Positions 39,778-47,906 of a stretch of DNA of 64,000 nucleotides are shown here, in pieces. The notes under the pieces are model-generated. The model did no database searches and was not told the DNA's origin. It worked only from the letters and a program-made list of their open reading frames with translations. The DNA is taken from positions 2,418,001 to 2,482,000 of the forward strand of contig NZ_CP049199.1 of NCBI RefSeq assembly GCF_011045195.1, read 5' to 3'. The translations under genes and the position numbers were made by a program. This DNA is from Caulobacter soli. Lineage in GTDB: Bacteria > Pseudomonadota > Alphaproteobacteria > Caulobacterales > Caulobacteraceae. Within the stretch, counting starts at the first letter, position 1, and every line of letters begins with the position of its first letter.

Positions 39778-42057
39778 ATGGGACACCGAAACCAACGCGC
39801 CGTTCTGCGCGTGAGCCTGTTGGCGAGCGCCGCGGCCGTAGCCCTGGCGGGCCAAGCCTGGGCCGCTGAAACGGCCGCGCCGGCCGATGGCGGCGTCAGC
39901 CTCGACGAAATCGTCGTGACCGCCCAGAAGCGCACGACCAACCTGCAAGACACTCCGATCGCCATCTCGGCGATGAGCGCCGACGACCTGAAGGCCCGGC
40001 ACGTCCAGTCGCTCGAAGACCTGGGCGATGGCGCCATCCCCTCGCTGCGCGTGGCCCCCTTCTTCGCCCGCAAGTCGGCCCTGACCATCGGCATGCGCGG
40101 CGTCGGCTCGTCGGGCGACGCCAACCAGCCGGCCCGCGACCAGGCTGTCGGCGTCTATATCAACGGTGTCTATCTGGGTCGCGCCCAAGGCCTGGGCACG
40201 GCGTTGTACGACGTCGAGCGGATCGAAGTGCTCAAGGGTCCGCAAGGCACGCTATTTGGCCGTAACACCGAGGGCGGCGCGATCAGCATCGTGACCAAGG
40301 CCCCGACCGGCGAATTCGGCGTCAACACCACGCTCGGCTACGGCAACTTCAATGCCTACAAAGCTGAGACCCATATCGACCTGCCGGCCTTCCACGATGT
40401 CAGCGTCAAGGTCGACGCTTTGCTTAGCAAGCGCGACGGCACGGTGACCAACCCGACCAGTTCGGGCCAGCCGGACTTCAACTCCTATGACAAGCGCGGC
40501 TTCCAGGTCGAAGCCCTGTGGAAGCCGGTCGAGGGCTTCAGCGCCGACTACGCGTTCGACGACTCCTACGACGCCAGCACGCCCTATCTGGTCCAGCTGT
40601 TCACGAAGGGGATGTATCCCACGGCCCCGATCGCGCCGCTTCAGCCGGATCGCGCCAAGACGGCCAATGTCGGCGTGCCCATGCGCCTGAGCGAAGGCTT
40701 CACCTGGGGACACCGCCTGAACCTGAACTGGAAGCTCAGCGACGCTCTGGAGTTGAAGTCGATCAGCTCGTACCGCAAGCTCAAGCAGGGCCAGTACGAC
40801 AACGCCGAAGCCGTGTTGGGCGTGTTCGCGCCCAACGCGCCGTTCGCCCGCTACAGCATCGCCAACACCTACCAGGACCAGTTCAGCCAGGAGTTCCAGG
40901 CGGTCGGTAGCCTGCCGCACCTGGAATATGTGGCAGGCGCCTTCTACTTCCGCGAAAACGTCAATGATAACGCCCAGACGCCCAACACCCTGCAATGGAA
41001 CGCCACGGGGACGGGCTACACCCAGCTGCCGCTGAACATCAACGCGGTGCCGTTCGACCGGGCCAGCGAGGCGCGGACCACCAGCTACGGCGTGTTCGGC
41101 CAGGCCGTGTGGACGCCGCCGATCCTCGAAGACGCCCTGCACGTGACCCTGGGCGGCCGCCTGACCAAGGACCAGAAGAAGGGCTCGCTCGACATCGTCA
41201 ACGGCGCCGTGCCGTCCTATGTCGACGCCAACAAAAAGACCGTCACCGGCGTCATTCCGCTCGACGAGTCCTGGAACCACTTTGACCCGTTGGTCACCGT
41301 GGCCTATGACGTGGCGCCGAACATCAACGTCTATGGCCGCTGGAGCACGGGCTACAAGGCCGGCGGCGCCAACTCGCGCTCGCTGACCTATCGCCCGTTC
41401 GATCCTGAAACCGTCTCGATGTACGAAGTCGGCGCCAAGAGCGAGTTCTGGGACCGGCGCGCTCGCCTGAACGTCGCGGCCTATAGCGGCGATCTGAAGG
41501 ACGCCCAGGTCGACTTCAACGTCATGATCCTGAACAACAACCGCGGCACCCTGGAGACGACCAACGCCGCCAGCGGCAAGACGAAGGGCTTCGAGGCCGA
41601 TTTCGCCCTGATGCCGGTCGAGGGACTGACGCTGTCGGCCGCCTACACCCACACCAAGACCACGCTGTCTCAGGCGTTCAATCCGTTCACCAACGCCATG
41701 GCGACGATCTATCCGGTCTTCACGCCCAAGAACGCGGGCAGCGTGGCGGCCGACTACGAGCATCCGGCGCTGGGCGCGACCTTCCGGGCTCACCTGGACG
41801 GCGCCTGGGCCGACGGCCAATACGGCAACACGACCGACCCGACCCTGAGCGACGACTCCTTCATCGTGAACGGCCGGGTGGCCCTGACCGATATCCGGGC
41901 GACGGAGAACGGGCCGGCGCTGCAGCTGTCGCTGTGGTCGCGCAACCTGCTCAACGACTCGCACGCCTTCCTGCGGGCCAACGGCGGCGTCCTGGGGACC
42001 TACGGCATCTACAACGAGCCGCGCACCTACGGCGTCGAGCTGAACGTCAAGTTCTAA
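39778..42057 (+). CDS. TonB-dependent receptor
   Basis: 759 residues. Signal peptide (LRVSLLASAAAVALAGQAWA), TonB-box/plug start SLDEIVVTAQKRTTNLQDTPIAISAM, plug signatures IGMRGVGSSGDANQPARDQAVGVYINGVYLGRAQG and IEVLKGPQGTLFGRNTEGGAISIVTKAP, and a barrel closing with YGVELNVKF. It is divergent from the tandem-TetR gene and followed by a strong terminator and then a tyrosine phosphatase gene. The substrate is unknown. Confidence 0.94.
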   Translation: MGHRNQRAVLRVSLLASAAAVALAGQAWAAETAAPADGGVSLDEIVVTAQKRTTNLQDTPIAISAMSADDLKARHVQSLEDLGDGAIPSLRVAPFFARKSALTIGMRGVGSSGDANQPARDQAVGVYINGVYLGRAQGLGTALYDVERIEVLKGPQGTLFGRNTEGGAISIVTKAPTGEFGVNTTLGYGNFNAYKAETHIDLPAFHDVSVKVDALLSKRDGTVTNPTSSGQPDFNSYDKRGFQVEALWKPVEGFSADYAFDDSYDASTPYLVQLFTKGMYPTAPIAPLQPDRAKTANVGVPMRLSEGFTWGHRLNLNWKLSDALELKSISSYRKLKQGQYDNAEAVLGVFAPNAPFARYSIANTYQDQFSQEFQAVGSLPHLEYVAGAFYFRENVNDNAQTPNTLQWNATGTGYTQLPLNINAVPFDRASEARTTSYGVFGQAVWTPPILEDALHVTLGGRLTKDQKKGSLDIVNGAVPSYVDANKKTVTGVIPLDESWNHFDPLVTVAYDVAPNINVYGRWSTGYKAGGANSRSLTYRPFDPETVSMYEVGAKSEFWDRRARLNVAAYSGDLKDAQVDFNVMILNNNRGTLETTNAASGKTKGFEADFALMPVEGLTLSAAYTHTKTTLSQAFNPFTNAMATIYPVFTPKNAGSVAADYEHPALGATFRAHLDGAWADGQYGNTTDPTLSDDSFIVNGRVALTDIRATENGPALQLSLWSRNLLNDSHAFLRANGGVLGTYGIYNEPRTYGVELNVKF

Positions 42058-42074
42058 TCCCCGCACTGCAAAAC

Positions 42075-42110
42075 GCCGGGCGGGCACGTACCCGCCCGGC
42101 TTCTTTTTTT
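42075..42110 (+). terminator. Strong rho-independent terminator
   Basis: Perfect 10-base stem GCCGGGCGGG / CCCGCCCGGC (42075-42084, 42091-42100), loop CACGTA, then TTCTTTTTTT. It lies only ten bases before the start codon of the next gene, so read-through or a promoter inside the receptor gene is needed to express the phosphatase. Confidence 0.92.
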
Positions 42111-42120
42111 GGGAGCTATC

Positions 42121-43203
42121 ATGGATCGCCGCACCTTCCTCCTGGCCGCCGCCGCCAACGGGGCCCTGGCCATCGCCCCGGCGGCCTTCGCCGCGACACC
42201 GCTGGACGGCCGGGCCAGCCGCCTTTCTCCCCAGAGCGTTCGCCTCGACTGGAGCGGCAAGGGGCCGGTTTCGATCTATCAATCGACCGATCCCGACGCG
42301 CCGCGCCGCGCGATGAGCCGGGTGAGGGCCGCCGTCACCAGCAGCGCTGAATTGCCGGCCTCGATGTCGCCGCGTCCCTATTTCCTGATCGAAACCAAGG
42401 GCGGTCAGCAAACCCGGATCGCCGAGCGCCTGCTGCCGCTGGAAGGCGGTCGCAATTTCCGTGACCTGGGCGGCTATCGCGCGACCGACGGGCGTCAGGT
42501 GCGCTGGGGCCGGATCTACCGCTCGGGCGTGATGAGCGGCCTCACCGACGGCGACCGCGCCTATCTGGCGAACCTGGGCGTCAAGGTGATCTGCGACCTG
42601 CGCAACCCCCAGGAGCGCGAAAGCGAGCCCAGCCCGTTCCTCAAGGCCGGCGGTCCGCGCGTGGTCGCGTTCGAATACGACATGAACACCTCGCTGGCCG
42701 GCTTGGCGGGCCTGACGTCGCGCGACCAGGCCATCGACGCCTTCGCCGGCGCCTATGTCGGCTTCCTCGACCTGCTGACGCCGCACTATACCGACATGTT
42801 CGCGCGGCTGGCGGCGGGAGAGGGGCCCCTGGCGTTCAACTGCAGCGCCGGCAAGGATCGCACCGGCATGGCCTCGGCCCTGGTGCTGTCCGTGCTGGGC
42901 GTGCCGCGCGAGACCATCGTGTCCGACTATGCCCTGACCCAGGTCTACACGCCGCCGGCCTTCTATCGGAAGCAGATGGCCCAGGGCGCGGCGACCAGCG
43001 GACTGACCGCCCAGCAGGCCCAGGCCTTCGCCAGGATGCCGCCCGAAGTGCTGGACGTGATCATGGGGTCCGATCCCGAGGTCATGCGCCGGGCCTTGGC
43101 GACCGTTGACCGCAAGTACGGCGGCCCGATCGCCTTGACCAAGGCGCGCTTCGGCCTGACCGACGGCAAGATCGCCGCGATGCGAAAAGCCTATCTCGTC
43201 TGA
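42121..43203 (+). CDS. Tat-exported tyrosine/serine phosphatase (PF13350 type)
   Basis: 360 residues. Tat signal (DRRTFLLAAAANGALAIAPAAFA), so periplasmic. Family strings GGRNFRDLGGYRATDGRQVRWGRIYRSGVMSGLTDGD and VICDLRNPQERESEP precede the P-loop NCSAGKDRTGMA with catalytic C241 and R247. PF13350 enzymes act on phosphotyrosine, phosphoserine or phosphoinositides; in the periplasm they may act on a scavenged phosphoester. GGGAG lies before the ATG at 42121. A terminator separates it from the receptor gene upstream. Confidence 0.9.
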   Translation: MDRRTFLLAAAANGALAIAPAAFAATPLDGRASRLSPQSVRLDWSGKGPVSIYQSTDPDAPRRAMSRVRAAVTSSAELPASMSPRPYFLIETKGGQQTRIAERLLPLEGGRNFRDLGGYRATDGRQVRWGRIYRSGVMSGLTDGDRAYLANLGVKVICDLRNPQERESEPSPFLKAGGPRVVAFEYDMNTSLAGLAGLTSRDQAIDAFAGAYVGFLDLLTPHYTDMFARLAAGEGPLAFNCSAGKDRTGMASALVLSVLGVPRETIVSDYALTQVYTPPAFYRKQMAQGAATSGLTAQQAQAFARMPPEVLDVIMGSDPEVMRRALATVDRKYGGPIALTKARFGLTDGKIAAMRKAYLV

Positions 43204-43225
43204 CCCCCAAGGGACCATGGGGAGG

Positions 43226-43253
43226 GCGGTCTTCGGTCTGAACCGAAGACCGC
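43226..43253. terminator. Strong hairpin after the phosphatase gene
   Basis: Perfect 12-base stem GCGGTCTTCGGT / ACCGAAGACCGC (43226-43237, 43242-43253) with loop CTGA. No T-run follows, so it may act in RNA 3'-end protection or rho-linked termination. Confidence 0.6.
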
Positions 43254-43544
43254 TCCTGCACCGCCTTGCCCGCGTGATCAAGGAATTCGCCACATCACGC
43301 CGTTAAGTAAAATCATCGTTTTACGTATAATGCGTAATGGCAAAGCTAAGCGCTACCGTTGTCGACTTTGTCGCACGTGATTTTATGGAATTAGACTTGG
43401 CATTTGGATATCTGACTATAGTTTGGGTTGGCCAAGTTTGAGTTTTGGGGGACTCGCTTTGATCCAGAGAGTGTGATCGATGCTGTCCTCAATGTCTCCA
43501 TCTCGAAACGCGCAGTCGAAAGACACGGCAAGAGGTGGAAAATC
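43254..43544 (+). promoter_or_regulatory. AT-rich promoter/leader of the cellulose operon
   Basis: About 290 bases without a gene and clearly richer in A/T than its surroundings. A TATAAT hexamer lies at 43326-43331 within TTACG-TATAATG-CGTAA, a 5-base inverted repeat around the box; a weak TTAAGT is 17 bases upstream. The -10 identification and the possible operator are inference. GAGGTGG precedes the BcsA start. Confidence 0.45.
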
Positions 43545-46500
43545 ATGAACGGCGACGCCGTCTTCAGCCGCCTCGCCAGTCAAATCGCGTGGTTGCTCGC
43601 AATAGTCGGTGTTCTCTGTGTGGCGGTCATCGCCATCGTCATCCCGCTAAGCTTTCGGGCGCAGACCCTGTTCGCGGCGACCACGATCGTGGTCGTGATC
43701 GTCGCCAATCGCGCCTCGCGGTCCAAACACCTGACGATCGCGCTCTGCATCGTGTCGGTCATCGTCAGCACGCGGTATCTGTGGTGGCGAACGACCGAGA
43801 CGCTGCACTTCCATACGCCAATGGAAACATTCCTCGGCATCGGCCTCTACATGGCCGAGATCTACGCCTGGCTGATCCTGCTGCTGGGCTACCTGCAGAC
43901 CGCCTGGCCCCTGCAACGGCCCGTGCGTCCCCTGGAAGGCGCGCCAGCCACCTGGCCGAAGGTCGACGTCTTCATTCCGACCTACAACGAAAGCCTGGAG
44001 ATCGTGCAGGACACGGTCCTGGCGGCCATGAGCATGGACTACCCGCGAGACCGCTTCCGGGTCTATCTGCTCGACGACGGCAAGCGGCCGGAGTTTCGAA
44101 CCTTCGCCGAGATGGCGGGCGCGACCTATGTCACCCGCCCTGACAACAAGGGCGCCAAGGCCGGCAACCTGAATCACGCCCTGGAGCGGACCGACGCCGA
44201 GCTGGTCTGCATCTTCGACTGCGACCACATCCCGACCCGGGCCTTCCTGCAGATGACTGTCGGATGGTTCCAGGAAGACGCCCGACTGGCCCTGCTGCAG
44301 ACCCCGCACCATTTCTATTCGCCCGATCCGGTGCAGCGAAACATCCAGACGGTGCACGATATCCCGGGTGAGGGCGATCTCTTCTACGGCGTCGTGCAGC
44401 CCGGCAACGATCTGTGGAACGCGGCCTTCTTCTGCGGATCCTGCGCGGTGCTGCGGCGGTCGGCTTTGGATCAGACCGAAGGCTTCGCCCACGAGACCGT
44501 CACCGAGGACGCCCACACAGCGCTGAAGTTGCAGCGCCTGGGATGGAACACCGCCTTCCTGGAAATCCGGCTTTCGGCGGGCTTGGCCACCGAGCGTCTG
44601 GCGCTGCACATCGGTCAGCGCATCCGCTGGGCGCGGGGCATGACCCAGATCTTCCGGATCGACAATCCGCTGATGGGCAAGGGCCTGACCTGGCCCCAGC
44701 GGCTTTGTTACCTGAATGCGATGCTGCACTTCCAGTTTCCGCTGCCGCGCATCGTGTTCCTGACTTCGCCGCTGGCCTTCCTGCTGGGCGGCGCCAACAT
44801 CATCAGCGCCTCGGCGCCCATGATCCTGGCCTATGCGCTGCCGCACCTGGTGCACTCGATCGTCACCAACAACCGCATGCAGGGCGAGGAGCGCATGGCG
44901 TTCTGGGGCGAGATTTACGAGACCCTGCTCGCCTTCCATCTGATCGGCCCGACGCTGGTGACGATGATCGATCCCAAACGTGGCAAGTTCAACGTCACCG
45001 ACAAGGGCGGCCGGCTTGAGAAGGGTTATTTCGACTGGCCGCTGATGTGGCCGCACGTGCTGGTCGCCGGGCTGCTGATCCTTGGCCTGGCCCTGGGCAC
45101 GTCACGGCTTTTAGTCGGCGCGCTGGACAGGATCAGCACCTTCACCATCATGCTGAACACCGTCTGGACCCTGTTCAGCCTGCTGGTGCTGCTCGCCGCG
45201 ATCTCGGTCGGCCGGGAGACCCGCCAGATCCGCAATCATGTGCGCGTCGACGCTCATCTGCCCGCCAGGCTCCATCTTTCCAACGGCGAGATCCTGCAGG
45301 TCGAGACGCGGGACATCTCGATGGGCGGCCTTTCGGCGGTCGTGCCCGATGGCGTGTGGGGGCCGGACCGACACCTGGAAGCGCTGGAATTCAGCATTGA
45401 GGACCGTAGCCGACGCTTCGACGCCAGGACCGTGATGTTCGACCAAGGGGTCCTGAGAGTGCAATTCCTGCCTCTGGGCTTCGCCGAACGCCGCGATCTG
45501 GTGCGCACAGTGCTGGGCCGCGCCGACGCCTGGCAACCCAATGGACACTGGGCGCCGGTCCAGCCGTTGACCGCCTTGGCCGGCCTGGTCAGGGCCAGCG
45601 CCAGCATTCTGTTCCGGCGGCGCGCCGACAAGCCCGTGGGCCTGACGTCTCGCGCCTCGGCCAGCGGCGAGGCGGGGCGTATCTCGGTGATCGTGGCCGG
45701 CTTGGCTCTGACGGCGAGCTTGTCGCTGGGCGGCAAGGTCAGCGCCCAAGCCATACCCAACCCCGCCAATCCGCCGCCCGCATCGTCGGGAGCGGTGCGG
45801 ACCTTGACCCTGAAGGACCTGGGCTTCGGCCAGCCGCTGCAATTGCGCGGGGTCCAGGGCGAGGCTGGGGCGCCCTTCACCCTGCGACGTGACGAGGTGG
45901 TGACCGGCGCACGCCTGGTGGTGTCCGGCGCCTTCTCGCCCGCGCTGTTGGGCGACCTGAGCCAACTCGCCGTCAGCCTGAATGGCGAGCCCGCCGGCGC
46001 GGTGATGCTCACGCCCGACAGGGCCGGGGGCAGCGAGTGGTCGATCCCCATCGATCCGGCGCTTTTCCTGCGCGACAACCAGTTGAACCTGCGGTTCCTG
46101 GGCCACTACACGCGGGCTTGCGAGGACCCGCAGCATTCCTCGCTCTGGATGACCATCAGCAATCAACGGTCGCGACTGGAGCTCACGGTTTCGCATCTGC
46201 CGTTGGCCCCGAACTTGGCGGCGCTGCCCGGGCCGTTCTTCGATCCGGGTGGTGGCAAGCTGGTGCTGCCGTTCGTGTTCGCCGAGCCGCCGTCCGACGC
46301 CGTGCTGCGTGGCGCGGGAGCGGTGGCGTCCTATTTCGGCATGAAGGCCAGCTATCGAGGTTTCGGCTTCCCGACGCTGATCAACGCGCTGCCCAGCGGG
46401 GAGGGCGTCGTGTTCGGGCTGTCCCAGCAGACCATCGGCGCCCTGACCTTGCCGACGGTGACGGGACCGACCTTGGCCGTGGTCGTCAATCCCCAGGCTC

Positions 46501-47906
46501 CCGATCATCAGCTGTTGCTGGTGCTGGGTCGCGACGGCGCGGAAATCCGACGCGCCGCCCTGGCGCTCAGCATCGCCCAAGGCGGGCTGAGCGGCGCGTC
46601 GGCCCAGGTCGACACCTCGCTGATCGCCCCGCGAGCCCCTTATGACGCGCCGCGTTGGCTACCCATGGACCGGCCCGTGCGCTTTGGCGAGTTGGTCGAG
46701 GCCAGCAGCCTCCGGGCGCCGGGTCTGTCTCCCGGCCCCGTGAACGTGCCGTTCCGCGTCGCGCCGGATCTCTTCCTCTGGCCCGCCCAAGGCGCGCCGG
46801 TTACACTGCGCTACCGGTATCCCAAGGGCCCGTGGTTCGACCGCGAGCAATCACGGCTCGACATCTCATTGAACAATCAGTGGCTGCGGTCTTATTCGCT
46901 CACCCAGCAGGACAGCGCCACCCAGGTTCGGAACATCTTCAATCGCTTCGCGCGCAACGAGCACGGCTTGATCCTGCCGCCCTATCTGCTGTTCGGCTCC
47001 AGCCAGCTGCAGTTCTATTTCGACATCAAGGCCAACAAGACCGGGGCCTGCCAGGGCCAACTGCCGACCAACTTCATGAGCGGGATCGATCCGGACAGCA
47101 GCATCGATCTCACCCATGGGCGCCATTTCGCCAGTCTGCCCAATCTGGCCTTCTTCGCCAGCGCTGGATTTCCCTTCACGCGCAACGCCGATCTCGATCG
47201 CACCACGGTGATCCTCGAGCCGAACCTCGGCCCGAGCGATATCGAGGCGTTCCTGGGACTGATGGGACGGTTCGGCGATGTCACCGGCGCGCCCGTCACG
47301 CGTGTCGCCATCGCTCGCACTGTCGACGGCACGGCGCTGAAGGGGCGCGACGTCCTGCTGCTGGGGCGGCCGGCCATGACCGAGCGGTTCCCCTCGCTGT
47401 TCGCCAAATCTCCGTTCCACCTGGATGGCGGCGTGTTGCGCCTCAAGGTTAGTTCTCTGATCCACCAGGTGTTCCTGATGGCCGACGCCAAGGACGCCGC
47501 GGCGCGTCAGCATGCGGACGAGTTGCTGGTGGCCGAGGACGATTTCGACGGCCTGGTCAGCTTCCGCTCTCCGTTCGACCGCGACCGCGCGGTTGTCGCG
47601 ATCCTGTCGAGCGATCCAGCCAGGCTGCCGACGATTGTCGCGCGAATGGACGATCCGATCCAGAACGCCCGCCTGCAAGGCGACCTGTCGATCGTCACCG
47701 AGACCGGTTTCTCCAGCTTCCACGTCGGCGACAGCTTCCAGACCGGAGACCTGCCCTTGCCGGTCTTCATCATGTGGTGGCTCAGCCAGCGGCCGATCGT
47801 GCTGGCCCTGGCGATCTTCGCGGCGGGGCTGGTCCTCTCGGTTCCGCTGATCGTCACGCTCCGTCTGATCGCCAGTCGCCGCCTCAAGGGGGGAGACGCC
47901 AAATGA
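43545..47906 (+). CDS. bcsAB: Fused cellulose synthase BcsA-BcsB
   Basis: A single 1,453-residue protein combining the catalytic and periplasmic subunits. BcsA part (to about 700): several TM helices; family-2 glycosyltransferase motifs PTYNE (about 141), DDGKRPEF (about 176), DCDHIP (about 224), VTEDAHTALKL (about 319) and QRIRWARG (about 357); gating-loop FFCGSC; and a C-terminal PilZ domain with RNHVRVDAHLPARL and RDISMGG for cyclic di-GMP. A new hydrophobic segment (about 712-735, ISVIVAGLALTASLSLGGKVSAQ) leads into the BcsB part with its carbohydrate-binding/flavodoxin-like repeats and C-terminal TM anchor. Fusion is known from AcsAB of Komagataeibacter. ATG 43545 has GAGGTGG upstream. 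The stop overlaps bcsC (ATGA). Confidence 0.95.
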   Translation: MNGDAVFSRLASQIAWLLAIVGVLCVAVIAIVIPLSFRAQTLFAATTIVVVIVANRASRSKHLTIALCIVSVIVSTRYLWWRTTETLHFHTPMETFLGIGLYMAEIYAWLILLLGYLQTAWPLQRPVRPLEGAPATWPKVDVFIPTYNESLEIVQDTVLAAMSMDYPRDRFRVYLLDDGKRPEFRTFAEMAGATYVTRPDNKGAKAGNLNHALERTDAELVCIFDCDHIPTRAFLQMTVGWFQEDARLALLQTPHHFYSPDPVQRNIQTVHDIPGEGDLFYGVVQPGNDLWNAAFFCGSCAVLRRSALDQTEGFAHETVTEDAHTALKLQRLGWNTAFLEIRLSAGLATERLALHIGQRIRWARGMTQIFRIDNPLMGKGLTWPQRLCYLNAMLHFQFPLPRIVFLTSPLAFLLGGANIISASAPMILAYALPHLVHSIVTNNRMQGEERMAFWGEIYETLLAFHLIGPTLVTMIDPKRGKFNVTDKGGRLEKGYFDWPLMWPHVLVAGLLILGLALGTSRLLVGALDRISTFTIMLNTVWTLFSLLVLLAAISVGRETRQIRNHVRVDAHLPARLHLSNGEILQVETRDISMGGLSAVVPDGVWGPDRHLEALEFSIEDRSRRFDARTVMFDQGVLRVQFLPLGFAERRDLVRTVLGRADAWQPNGHWAPVQPLTALAGLVRASASILFRRRADKPVGLTSRASASGEAGRISVIVAGLALTASLSLGGKVSAQAIPNPANPPPASSGAVRTLTLKDLGFGQPLQLRGVQGEAGAPFTLRRDEVVTGARLVVSGAFSPALLGDLSQLAVSLNGEPAGAVMLTPDRAGGSEWSIPIDPALFLRDNQLNLRFLGHYTRACEDPQHSSLWMTISNQRSRLELTVSHLPLAPNLAALPGPFFDPGGGKLVLPFVFAEPPSDAVLRGAGAVASYFGMKASYRGFGFPTLINALPSGEGVVFGLSQQTIGALTLPTVTGPTLAVVVNPQAPDHQLLLVLGRDGAEIRRAALALSIAQGGLSGASAQVDTSLIAPRAPYDAPRWLPMDRPVRFGELVEASSLRAPGLSPGPVNVPFRVAPDLFLWPAQGAPVTLRYRYPKGPWFDREQSRLDISLNNQWLRSYSLTQQDSATQVRNIFNRFARNEHGLILPPYLLFGSSQLQFYFDIKANKTGACQGQLPTNFMSGIDPDSSIDLTHGRHFASLPNLAFFASAGFPFTRNADLDRTTVILEPNLGPSDIEAFLGLMGRFGDVTGAPVTRVAIARTVDGTALKGRDVLLLGRPAMTERFPSLFAKSPFHLDGGVLRLKVSSLIHQVFLMADAKDAAARQHADELLVAEDDFDGLVSFRSPFDRDRAVVAILSSDPARLPTIVARMDDPIQNARLQGDLSIVTETGFSSFHVGDSFQTGDLPLPVFIMWWLSQRPIVLALAIFAAGLVLSVPLIVTLRLIASRRLKGGDAK

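Noticed and set aside
40252..43293. Very long open frame (about 1,010 codons) on the minus strand, opposite the receptor and phosphatase genes
   Set aside because: It lies antisense to two clear genes. High GC leaves few stops in the opposite frame. Its product is rich in Arg, Gly, Val and Gln with no domain and no start signal.
43381..43430. TTGGCA...TATAGT as a promoter for bcsAB
   Set aside because: Spacing of 14 bases is too short for a standard promoter, and the elements do not fit the sigma-54 pattern either.
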